Shown here: piece after piece, positions 1-5,442 of the stretch | How positions within the stretch are numbered: the first letter of the stretch is position 1 | How the letters are laid out: each line of letters opens with the position of its first letter | Origin: an uncultured Clostridia bacterium | Lineage (GTDB): Bacteria; Bacillota; Clostridia; TANB77; CAG-508 | DNA: 5,442 nucleotides | Reading direction: 5' to 3' | Assembly (NCBI GenBank): GCA_948585895.1 | Contig: CAPBNZ010000013.1 | Location: forward strand, 21,485 to 26,926 | Notes under the pieces: model-generated | Databases searched by the model: none | Seen by the model: the letters and a program-made list of their open reading frames with translations, nothing else | Told to the model about the DNA's origin: nothing | Position numbers and translations under genes: made by a program

Positions 1-653
1 ATTGCTATGCTTAAAATCTGCTTTTTATCTTGAATATAATTCTTTAAGGTTAATAGAACTGGAATTAGTAAAATACTATTGTAACTACTATATAGAATAG
101 AACTTAGAAGAAAATTAGAGGAATTATATTTTATTATATAATTTCCCAATTCTAATAAATGAACATCTTGTAAATTAATAATTCCTATTAACAATAAAAA
201 TCCAATTAAAATAGGAACTAACAGTTCATTGGCTTTTACTACTCCTTTTACGCTTGTCATAAATACAATAAATGTTGCTACTGCTAAAATTGAACTTCCT
301 AACAGACTATTAATTCCTATTTCTTGTTCAAAATACGCTCCAAATCCAGCAATCATAATAAAAAATGTAATTAAAATAAAAATATTAATAATTGTATTAA
401 TAACTGGTTTTAGTGCTAATTTTTTTTGAAGTAAAATAGTTAAGAAATCCTTGTAAGTATTAACACCATATTTATTTACTATCTGAAATGTTTTGTAGAT
501 TACAAAACCAATTATTAGACTAGAAATTACAATTCCTATTAGACCTTCTATTCCATAAGAATAGAAAAACAAATACATTTCTTGCCCAGATGCAAATCCT
601 GCTCCTATCATGGTTCCTATAATTACAAATACAACTTTTAAACTATTTTTCAT
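1..653 (-). CDS. YkvI-family membrane protein, N-terminal part (cut by window edge)
   Basis: The frame is open from ATG at 653 to the window edge, giving 217 residues without a stop; the C-terminus lies outside. The product is a hydrophobic multi-span protein. Residues 13-25 read GTMIGAGFASGQE, the glycine-rich first-helix signature I associate with the YkvI family (COG3949, LeuT/APC-like fold). Near the cut end SSILYSSYN also resembles that family. Further hydrophobic stretches lie at about 37-55, 85-105, 115-135 and 145-162. YkvI proteins are integral membrane proteins of unknown substrate, presumed secondary transporters. An in-frame TGA lies four codons upstream of the ATG, so only ATG 653 or TTG 659 can be the start. 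The AGTGAG in front of it is a modest ribosome binding site. The gene follows the terminator of the ABC operon on the same strand, so it is probably its own unit, though I see no clear promoter in the 43 bases between. Family assignment is from motif recall; function is inference. Confidence 0.85.
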   Translation of the reverse strand, partial: MKNSLKVVFVIIGTMIGAGFASGQEMYLFFYSYGIEGLIGIVISSLIIGFVIYKTFQIVNKYGVNTYKDFLTILLQKKLALKPVINTIINIFILITFFIMIAGFGAYFEQEIGINSLLGSSILAVATFIVFMTSVKGVVKANELLVPILIGFLLLIGIINLQDVHLLELGNYIIKYNSSNFLLSSILYSSYNSILLIPVLLTLKNYIQDKKQILSIA

Positions 654-696
654 AGACAAATCTCACTTTGCGTAATCTTATATTAGGGATAAATTT

Positions 697-728
697 AAAA
701 ACCCCATAATATTTTATGGGATTTTTTT
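697..728 (-). terminator. Intrinsic terminator of the ABC operon
   Basis: CCCATAA (703-709) pairs with TTATGGG (714-720) around a four-base loop. Read on the minus strand the stem is followed by a G and then five T (701-697), the expected end of the operon whose last stop codon is at 808. The plus-strand side also carries seven T (722-728), so the shape is bidirectional, but no plus-strand gene lies upstream to use it. The stem has only three G-C pairs, so read-through into the YkvI-like gene is possible. Confidence 0.7.
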
Positions 729-807
729 GCTAATTATTCAATTCTTGTAAAAAGAGTTCTCTCTCGCATGTCCATGCTAATTTATTTTACTCCAATAGCT
801 AATAATT

Positions 808-2322
808 TTACTTCTTTCTTCTTCTCACTTGCCATACAATAATTCCTACTATGATAATAGCAATTGGTACAGCAAATATAATAATTCGAATCATTGTATC
901 TTGTTCTTCTGTTGCTGTATAAGTTACAGTTCCTGTACTTTTCCTTGCTGTAATATCTTCTTCTCTGTCTACTAAATAAGCAATAGCATTTAATATTAGG
1001 TCTTTATTGTACCCTAGTTGAATTGCTCCATATTGAGAATTTTGACTTAACTGGTAGTCTGAAATGAAGTAATTTTCGCCAAAAATGATTAATTTAGAGG
1101 AAATAGCACTTGTTCCTTCTGCTTCTTCTGTCGCTTCTTTTGCTTCTTGTATTGTTTTTTGTAATTCTGCTCCTACTACAAACGTTCCTGTTTCTTCACC
1201 ATCTACTATGTCATTTGTTTGATAATTAAAATTCGTTCTAAAATATGAACTTTTACTTGCTAATAATAAATCTGTTTGTTCTACCTTTTGTTCTTCTAAC
1301 TTTTCTGTATCAATATTGATTTTAGTAGCATTGATGAAAATTGCTCCTGTTGTATTATATAAGTCTTTTGTTACAGTTGTAGATTGTATTTCTGGAATGA
1401 TTAAATCTGGTGAATTGGTTACCATTTTACTTGCATCTGTTTCTCTTATAACTCCTACCTCAAATGGTTTCACTCCATATTCTGCCAATATCTTGTTAAC
1501 ATTTGGCATGTCTTTTTGGCTTGTTATGGCTGAATTTAACCATAAAATATTTCTTCCTGATTGGATATAGCTCATAATACTATTTACTGCTATATCATCA
1601 AAGTCCTTGTTTGGTGTTGTAATAATAAGAGTATCACAATCATCTGGAATTTTTCCTACAGACAATACATCTAATGTTTTTATTTCATTGATTTCATTTC
1701 CTAAATACATTGTTAAGTAATTCATGTTTTGGCTTAATGAAAATTCACTATATCCTGCTAGAAAATATACTTTTGGTACTTTGTTACTTGTTACAGAAAT
1801 AATACTACTTGTTAATTTTTCTTCTGCTATACTGATGGTTTCATAAGTAGATTTGTCATAAGTTACTAAATCGTTTGCTGTTAACACCTTTGATTTTTCT
1901 CCACATTCTACAATAATACCTTGTGTCCCACTCTCAATTCCATATTTATTTGCTAAGTCTGGTCTATTATTGATATCAATTGCCTCTGCTATTATATTTT
2001 CATTGATTTTTTTATATTGTTTTGCTAAGTCTACATTAGCATCTTCTTCTGTGTATCCTATAAAATATAGATTTACTTTTTTATTAATGTTTTTTACCTT
2101 TTCTTTACTCTCTTCTGTTAATGTATACAATTTTTCTTGTGTAAAATCAATTGGTGCTAATTCTAATTTTTGCATTAGCATGTTGCTGGCTATCAGTAGG
2201 GCTATGATAATAAGGATTAATAGGAACGTTTTAGTTCCATGGATTAGCCATTTCTTTTTAATAATTTCTATTAACTTATTTGGCTTTTTTTCTTTTTTCA
2301 TCTTTTCTTTTTTCTCTTTCAA
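808..2322 (-). CDS. GldG-family ABC transporter auxiliary protein
   Basis: This 504-residue protein is the accessory subunit of a GldA/GldF/GldG-type ABC system. From the proposed TTG start there is a highly charged Lys/Glu-rich cytoplasmic head (1-31) and a membrane helix at about 32-50. The GldG-like segment DFTQEKLYTLTEES follows, then a large extracytoplasmic domain of the ABC_transp_aux type. A second helix lies at about 479-498 and the tail is basic (RRRKK). The length fits the family. In Bacteroidota GldG belongs to a complex needed for gliding; the role in Bacillota is not established. Start choice: an ATG at 2388 would overlap the permease gene by 52 bases and has no ribosome binding site. 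TTG at 2322 has AAGGGAG seven bases upstream, directly after the permease stop. ATG at 2301 is another option but has only A-rich sequence in front. A Glu/Ala-rich stretch (QEAKEATEEAEG) is probably a flexible loop. Last gene of the operon. Confidence 0.88.
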   Translation of the reverse strand: MKEKKEKMKKEKKPNKLIEIIKKKWLIHGTKTFLLILIIIALLIASNMLMQKLELAPIDFTQEKLYTLTEESKEKVKNINKKVNLYFIGYTEEDANVDLAKQYKKINENIIAEAIDINNRPDLANKYGIESGTQGIIVECGEKSKVLTANDLVTYDKSTYETISIAEEKLTSSIISVTSNKVPKVYFLAGYSEFSLSQNMNYLTMYLGNEINEIKTLDVLSVGKIPDDCDTLIITTPNKDFDDIAVNSIMSYIQSGRNILWLNSAITSQKDMPNVNKILAEYGVKPFEVGVIRETDASKMVTNSPDLIIPEIQSTTVTKDLYNTTGAIFINATKINIDTEKLEEQKVEQTDLLLASKSSYFRTNFNYQTNDIVDGEETGTFVVGAELQKTIQEAKEATEEAEGTSAISSKLIIFGENYFISDYQLSQNSQYGAIQLGYNKDLILNAIAYLVDREEDITARKSTGTVTYTATEEQDTMIRIIIFAVPIAIIIVGIIVWQVRRRKK

Positions 2323-2329
2323 TTCAATT

Positions 2330-2336
2330 CTCCCTT
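2330..2336 (-). promoter_or_regulatory. Ribosome binding site that fixes a TTG start
   Basis: On the minus strand AAGGGAG directly follows the permease TAG stop (2339-2337) and stands seven bases before TTG at 2322. The next in-frame ATG (2301) lacks such a site and the upstream ATG (2388) lies inside the permease gene. This supports TTG as the real start of the GldG-like protein, probably translated by ribosomes that have just finished the permease. Confidence 0.7.
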
Positions 2337-3017
2337 CTATCTTACACTTTTTCTTCTTTGCATAAATATAATTGTAATCAACAGACATGCCATAGTAAAT
2401 AAGATAAATGTTACTGTGTCTGCTATATCAATTTGTCCTGCTGGGAATTTTGAAAACATATTAATTAATGAAAAATTAGTAAATACTGTACTAAATTGTG
2501 GTAGAAACCATGTTAATATGAAGAATCCTATTGTAATAACCCCTGCTATAATTTGATTTTCTGTTATACTAGATGCTAAGATTCCAAATGCTATATATGC
2601 CATAGCTAATAATAAAAATCCTAACATGGTTACCAATGCTGTTGTAATATGAGGTGTTCCAAAGAAGCTTAGTATTCCAAAGTACATAAAGGTACAAAGT
2701 AGGGTTATTACCACAATTAATGTTGCAGCAATAAATTTTCCTAATACAATTTTTGTAATACTAAGTGGAGATGTAAGTAATAATTGCTCTGTTCCTGTTT
2801 TTCTTTCTTCTGCCATTGTTCTCATCGTAAGTATAGGAACAATAAAAGTTAATATCGTTGCTCCTGAATAGAATATGTATTCAAAATTTGTACTTTGATA
2901 TGTAAATACATCTGTATAAAAAAATATGCTAAACATGATTAAAAATAACCCTATAAATACATACCCTATTGGAGAGTAAAAATAAGACTTAAATTCTTTT
3001 TTTATAACTGTCCACAT
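2337..3017 (-). CDS. GldF-like ABC-2 type permease
   Basis: A 226-residue permease with six predicted membrane helices at about 17-34, 48-66, 92-117, 125-148, 155-172 and 199-220. The cytoplasmic segment after helix 2, MRTMAEERKTGTEQLLLTSP (65-84), is the hallmark of the GldF branch of ABC-2 permeases, where it is thought to contact the ATPase. Length is normal for GldF-type permeases and no part is missing. The start ATG shares its A with the last base of the ATPase TAA stop. A strong GGAGG lies nine bases upstream inside the ATPase gene, so translation is probably coupled. Together with the ATPase and the GldG-like protein it should form one membrane complex. The transported substrate cannot be read from the sequence. 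Clear family call; function in this organism is inferred. Confidence 0.9.
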   Translation of the reverse strand: MWTVIKKEFKSYFYSPIGYVFIGLFLIMFSIFFYTDVFTYQSTNFEYIFYSGATILTFIVPILTMRTMAEERKTGTEQLLLTSPLSITKIVLGKFIAATLIVVITLLCTFMYFGILSFFGTPHITTALVTMLGFLLLAMAYIAFGILASSITENQIIAGVITIGFFILTWFLPQFSTVFTNFSLINMFSKFPAGQIDIADTVTFILFTMACLLITIIFMQRRKSVR

Positions 3018-3808
3018 TATGAATTACCTCCTTCAATTAGCTTCATAAAGGCATCTTCTAATGTACTATCTGCCTTTCTCATTTCAAATATAGTAATATT
3101 TTCTTTTGCTAATTCCGCAAAAATAGTCTTTCTTAAATCCTTTTCTCCTTTTGCTTCTATTACATATTGTTTGGTACCATCTTTGTTTTCTTGTACTAAT
3201 TCTATTTTTTTGATATCACTTATCTTCTCTTTTATATTTTGAATTTTATTCTCTATATCTTCTACTGTTACATATATACTATTGTTATTTGTTACTTTGT
3301 TTTCTAAATTTTCTGGTGTGTCAATTGCTATAATTTTACCTTTATTAATGATGATTACTTTGTTGCAAATCTGACTGACCTCTGATAAAATGTGAGAACT
3401 TAAAATAACAGTATGTGTTTTTCCTAACTCTTTAATTAGATTTCTAATTTCTGTAATTTGTTTTGGATCTAACCCTACTGTTGGTTCATCTAAAATTAAT
3501 ATCTTAGGATTTCCTACTAATGCCCCTGCCATACTAACTCTTTGTTTATATCCCCTAGATAGATTTTTAACTAATCTTTTTTCTACCTCTTTTAGTCCTG
3601 TTTGTTCTATTATTTTTTCTATTTTCTCTTTTCTCGTTTTTTTATCTACTTGTTTAATTTCTGCCATATAAGTTACAAATTCTTTTACACTTAAATCATA
3701 GTATAGTGGTACTCCCTCTGGCATATATCCAATTTCTTTTTTGGCCTTTTTTGGTCTTTTTAATATATCATATCCATCTATGATAATTTCTCCGTGTAGT
3801 TTGCTCAA
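3017..3808 (-). CDS. ABC transporter ATPase (GldA/CcmA type), 3' part of a frameshifted gene
   Basis: This frame encodes everything of the ATPase after Walker A. In fragment numbering: GEIIIDGYDIL (6-16), YMPEGVPLY in place of a classical Q-loop (28-36), the signature LSRGYKQR (83-90), Walker B ILILDEP (103-109), D-loop GLDP (112-115) and the H-loop His139 in SSHILSEV. An ~85-residue C-terminal domain ends in TLEDAFMKLI, as in drug/gliding-type ATPases. All catalytic parts except the P-loop are intact. The first five residues (from TTG at 3808) are out-of-frame translation, not real protein; the first internal ATG is at fragment residue 29. I see no good independent start, so this is the rest of the gene whose beginning is at 3959. 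Removing one base around 3794-3797 joins both parts into a normal 313-residue ATPase. It is either a real frameshift mutation or a sequence error. Confidence 0.85.
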   Translation of the reverse strand: MSKLHGEIIIDGYDILKRPKKAKKEIGYMPEGVPLYYDLSVKEFVTYMAEIKQVDKKTRKEKIEKIIEQTGLKEVEKRLVKNLSRGYKQRVSMAGALVGNPKILILDEPTVGLDPKQITEIRNLIKELGKTHTVILSSHILSEVSQICNKVIIINKGKIIAIDTPENLENKVTNNNSIYVTVEDIENKIQNIKEKISDIKKIELVQENKDGTKQYVIEAKGEKDLRKTIFAELAKENITIFEMRKADSTLEDAFMKLIEGGNS

Positions 3809-3959
3809 TAAATCCTGTTATCATATTCATTGTTGTACTTTTACCAGCACCATTTGGTCCAAGTAATCCTACAATTTCACCTTCTTCAATGGTAAAGCTA
3901 ATATTGTCTACAGCTATGGCTTTTCCATAACTTTTTGTAACATTTTTCACCTCAATCAC
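3768..3959 (-). CDS. ABC transporter ATPase, 5' part with Walker A (frameshifted gene)
   Basis: This is the start of the operon's ATPase. It begins with GTG at 3959, with GGAGG eight bases upstream. The 63-residue frame has an A-loop Tyr11 (TKSYG), the Walker A P-loop GPNGAGKST (34-42), and then MNMITGFIEQTT (44-55), which fits the family. After Thr55 the frame goes off: the last eight residues (RRNYHRWI) do not fit any ATPase, and a TGA follows. The proper continuation GEIIIDG is found in the next frame, where the family pattern I-E-x-T-[ST]-G-x is restored if one base of ACTACAC (3800-3794, minus strand) is dropped. As it stands this fragment would bind nucleotide poorly or not at all, since the signature and Walker B are lacking. 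It is best read as one gene, 3017-3959, with a single-base frameshift. Confidence 0.8.
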   Translation of the reverse strand: MIEVKNVTKSYGKAIAVDNISFTIEEGEIVGLLGPNGAGKSTTMNMITGFIEQTTRRNYHRWI

Positions 3960-4001
3960 AAGAATTTCCTCCTTTATTTTTCTAACGATTTAATCCCTAA
4001 C

Positions 4002-4030
4002 ATATTACCACTTTGTTTTTTTAAAGTAAA
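4002..4030 (-). promoter_or_regulatory. Probable promoter of the ABC operon (extended -10)
   Basis: On the minus strand TTTACT (4030-4025, four of six matches to TTGACA) is followed after 17 bases by TAATAT (4007-4002). The -10 is preceded by TGG, giving an extended -10 element. It sits 43 bases before the GTG start of the ATPase and about 22 bases from the inverted-repeat element. Spacing and the TGn motif support it; each hexamer on its own is only moderate. Confidence 0.5.
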
Positions 4031-4052
4031 GCAATTCACAAAAAATTTACAA

Positions 4053-4158
4053 TGAAACAAAAGGGACAGTCCTTAAATGTTTCATTATATAAAATTAATT
4101 ATAAATGTTCTAATCTAGCTAAGAAATGAAACATTTAAGGACTGTCCCCTTTGTTTCA
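4053..4158. repeat. 34-bp inverted repeat with palindromic arms (REP/MITE-like element)
   Basis: Arm 4053-4086 is the reverse complement of arm 4125-4158 with one mismatch (4062 A against 4149 C). In minus-strand RNA that position is a U-G wobble, so the stem is continuous. The 38-base centre is AT-rich and has no gene. Each arm is also a palindrome of its own: TGAAACA at one end faces TGTTTCA at the other, with AAGG/CCTT and GGGACAGTCC inside. The unit is thus two hairpin sequences in opposite orientation, as in REP pairs (BIMEs) or small non-autonomous elements. From memory, GGGACAGTCC/TTTGTTTCA hairpins recur in Clostridia genomes and may be linked to REP-associated Y1 transposases; I cannot verify this here. 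There is no T-run after either end, so it is not a standard terminator. No clear target-site duplication is visible. Confidence 0.8.
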
Positions 4159-4201
4159 AAAGACATATTTTTTTCTAATGTGCATAGATATTGAATAGAA
4201 A

Positions 4202-4207
4202 TGAGGT
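4202..4207 (+). promoter_or_regulatory. Ribosome binding site that selects the second ATG
   Basis: TGAGGT at 4202-4207 overlaps the first in-frame ATG (4201) and ends with GAGG six bases before the ATG at 4213. The first ATG has no ribosome binding site of its own. This favours 4213 as the start of the GDT1-family gene and makes the first four codons (MRYT) untranslated. Confidence 0.65.
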
Positions 4208-4212
4208 ATACT

Positions 4213-4839
4213 ATGGAATTGATTTATCCTTTTTTAATCACTTTTACTCTTGTTTTCTTTTCTGAGTTAGGTGATAAGACTCAACTTCTAGTTTTGTCTT
4301 TTTCTTCTAAAAATAAGACTAAACATATATTATTGGGTGTAGCTATTGGTACTTTTTTTAGTCATGGATTTGCTATTTTATTTGGTAGTAAAGTGGCTTG
4401 TTTTTCTAGTGATGCTTTTGAGTCTTTCTTAAAGTTTCTAACTTATACTTCATTTATTTTATTTGGCTTCATTGGCTTTTTACCTAAAAAATCTAATAAT
4501 GGTACAGTTTCTCATAAGTCTAATCTTTTACAAAAGTTTTCTCATTTGAAACTAAATTGCATAATTATAATTGCCTTTTGTATATTAATTGGAGAATTAG
4601 GAGATAAAACCTTTTTAGCTTCTTTAAGTTTAGGTTTTGAATATCCAAATGCTAGATTATCTTTAATCTTAGGTTCCATCTTTGGTATGGTTACTAGTAA
4701 TTTGATTGCTATTTTTTGTGGTAAGCTAATTGGAAATCACCTTAAATCTAATTTGATTGAACTTATTTCTAATATTACTTTTATTATTTTTGGTTTATTA
4801 GGTTTTATTAGTTACTATTTAACTAATGGATTTTCTTAA
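4213..4839 (+). CDS. GDT1/UPF0016-family cation (Mn2+/Ca2+) transporter
   Basis: The 208-residue membrane protein has the classic two-fold layout of the GDT1/TMEM165 family (pfam01169). Each half has three helices (about 3-21, 37-57, 76-90, then 116-136, 147-170, 183-203), joined by a cytoplasmic linker at 91-113. Each half carries the signature ELGDKT (residues 18-23 and 128-133), whose acidic residues form the cation site in the family. Characterised members export Mn2+ or exchange Ca2+/Mn2+ for H+. Both motifs are intact and the length is typical of two-repeat bacterial members, so it is probably functional; the ion specificity is inferred. The start at 4213 is chosen for its GAGG six bases upstream; starting at 4201 would add four residues. 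The 54 bases between the inverted repeat and the start hold no Mn-sensing riboswitch and no clear promoter. A weak TTGTTT inside the right repeat arm with TAATGT 18 bases on is the best candidate. No convincing terminator follows. Confidence 0.9.
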   Translation: MELIYPFLITFTLVFFSELGDKTQLLVLSFSSKNKTKHILLGVAIGTFFSHGFAILFGSKVACFSSDAFESFLKFLTYTSFILFGFIGFLPKKSNNGTVSHKSNLLQKFSHLKLNCIIIIAFCILIGELGDKTFLASLSLGFEYPNARLSLILGSIFGMVTSNLIAIFCGKLIGNHLKSNLIELISNITFIIFGLLGFISYYLTNGFS

Positions 4840-4926
4840 ATGTTATCTACTATTATCTTAATCCAACAGTATTATTTGAGTAATTACCTTATTTTTTAAT
4901 TTCTATTAATTTTTAATAAATTTTTC

Positions 4927-4955
4927 TTGACAGTCCACTTTTTTTATGCTATTAT
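4927..4955 (+). promoter_or_regulatory. Strong promoter of tRNA-Arg
   Basis: A perfect TTGACA (4927-4932) is followed after exactly 17 bases by TATTAT (4950-4955), five of six matches to TATAAT. TGC just before it gives an extended -10. Transcription should start near 4962, leaving a 5' leader of about 15 bases before the tRNA. It is the closest to consensus of any promoter in the window. Confidence 0.9.
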
Positions 4956-4976
4956 ATTTATTGTTATTTAAGTAAT

Positions 4977-5053
<77 letters not shown>

Positions 5054-5129
5054 AAACGTTCCAAAAACCAAAATGTATTTCTTTGTAGGAGGTTTCGCTG
5101 TAAGCCTACCACTGAAATTGGACAAAATG

Positions 5130-5160
5130 AAAACTCACTGATTTTGCAAGTGAGTTTTTT
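5130..5160 (+). terminator. Intrinsic terminator of the tRNA-Arg transcript
   Basis: ACTCACT (5133-5139) pairs with AGTGAGT (5149-5155) around a nine-base loop, extended by three A-T pairs (5130-5132 with 5156-5158). A run of six T (5155-5160) closes it. It lies about 77 bases after the CCA end of the tRNA, so the primary transcript should carry a trailer that is removed by processing. Confidence 0.85.
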
Positions 5161-5165
5161 CATTT

Positions 5166-5257
5166 ACTTGATTATTAAGTTTCTCAAAGCTAAAAACATT
5201 TCTATATCTTACATTTACTGACTTGTTTGTTATGCTACTGAAAGCTAAAAACATTTC
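5166..5257. repeat. 37-bp imperfect direct repeat, two copies 55 bp apart
   Basis: Copy 1 (5166-5202) and copy 2 (5221-5257) start with ACTTG and end with the identical 17 bases AAAGCTAAAAACATTTC (5186-5202 and 5241-5257). The 15 bases between match at nine positions, so about 31 of 37 agree. Copies start 55 bases apart with an 18-base spacer. Two copies only, and the period is not a multiple of three, so it is not a coding repeat. Function unknown; it may be a duplicated piece of intergenic DNA. Confidence 0.6.
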
Positions 5258-5442
5258 AACTTTTTTCATTTCCTACTATTATTTTACTTGTTTATATTTC
5301 TTCTAATCTTCCCTTAATTACTTAATATATGTATTTATTCTATTAGATTTTACTTGTCCGCTTCTTATTGTTATTCTTACTTTAATTGTTGTTTATTTCC
5401 TCTTCAAGCATTGTTTATTTATTCATTGGAAAAGGTTTTGCT

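Larger units (their letters stand above)
5054..5442. other. Gene-free stretch after tRNA-Arg
   Basis: The 389 bases after the tRNA hold no supported gene on either strand. They contain the tRNA 3' trailer with a small hairpin (GGTTT 5091-5095 with AAGCC 5102-5106), the terminator at 5130-5160, and the direct repeat at 5166-5257. The rest, 5258-5442, is pyrimidine-rich on the plus strand with frequent stops. In it I see only recurrences of TTTACTTG (5283 and 5349; another copy at 5163). No copy of the tRNA 3' end is present, so there is no sign of an attachment-site pair inside the window. Confidence 0.7.

Noticed and set aside
229..429. Plus-strand 66-codon frame
   Set aside because: It is a shadow of the YkvI-like gene on the other strand, with low-complexity content and no ribosome binding site.
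1316..1570. Plus-strand 84-codon frame
   Set aside because: It lies wholly inside the GldG-like gene on the opposite strand and shows no family features.
1970..2365. Plus-strand 131-codon hydrophobic frame
   Set aside because: Its Phe/Ser-rich sequence is the reverse of the Lys/Glu-rich start of the GldG-like protein; the real gene has clear family motifs and a ribosome binding site.
4053..4158. Inverted repeat as a simple bidirectional terminator
   Set aside because: Genes on both sides start, not end, here. The loop is 38 bases and no T-run follows either arm directly.
5088..5093. AGGAGG in the tRNA trailer as a ribosome binding site
   Set aside because: No ATG, GTG or TTG start follows at a usable distance, and no open frame begins there.
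5166..5257. Direct repeat as a CRISPR array
   Set aside because: Only two imperfect copies with an 18-base spacer, and no cas gene in the window.
5135..5269. Minus-strand 44-codon frame starting with MKKVEMF
   Set aside because: It runs over both direct repeats, in different frames, and into the tRNA terminator. Its AGGA is almost touching the ATG, so translation is unlikely.

Overview
The window is a very AT-rich stretch (roughly 70% A+T or more by eye) with strong AGGAGG-type ribosome binding sites, TTG and GTG starts, a tRNA with an encoded CCA end, and TGG used for Trp with TGA as a stop. This points to a low-GC member of the Bacillota, probably a Clostridia-type organism. I cannot name a genus from the sequence alone.

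Layout: (1) 1-653, minus strand: the N-terminal two-thirds or so of a YkvI-family membrane protein, cut by the window edge. (2) 697-728: a hairpin plus T-run that ends the next minus-strand operon. (3) 808-3959, minus strand: a three-gene ABC transport operon of the GldA-GldF-GldG type, transcribed right to left from a probable extended -10 promoter at 4002-4030. The order is ATPase, six-helix permease, then a large auxiliary protein anchored by a helix at each end. The genes are tightly packed: the ATPase stop overlaps the permease start by one base, and 14 bases separate the permease from the auxiliary gene. The ATPase frame is broken by one apparent extra base soon after Walker A. (4) 4053-4158: a 34-bp inverted repeat whose arms are themselves palindromes, i.e. 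a small REP/MITE-like element between the divergent genes. (5) 4213-4839, plus strand: a GDT1/UPF0016-family cation transporter with both E-L-G-D-K-T motifs. (6) 4927-5160: a tRNA-Arg(TCT) with a near-consensus promoter and a downstream terminator. (7) 5161-5442: AT-rich non-coding DNA holding a 37-bp imperfect direct repeat.

How the genes work together: the ABC proteins should form one membrane complex (two ATPases, two permeases and the accessory GldG-like protein). Its substrate is unknown in Bacillota. The GDT1-like protein probably moves Mn2+ or Ca2+ and is an independent unit, as are the tRNA and the ykvI-like gene. I see no convincing new multi-gene system. The most noteworthy items are the frameshifted ATPase inside an otherwise intact operon and the paired-palindrome repeat lying between two divergent genes.
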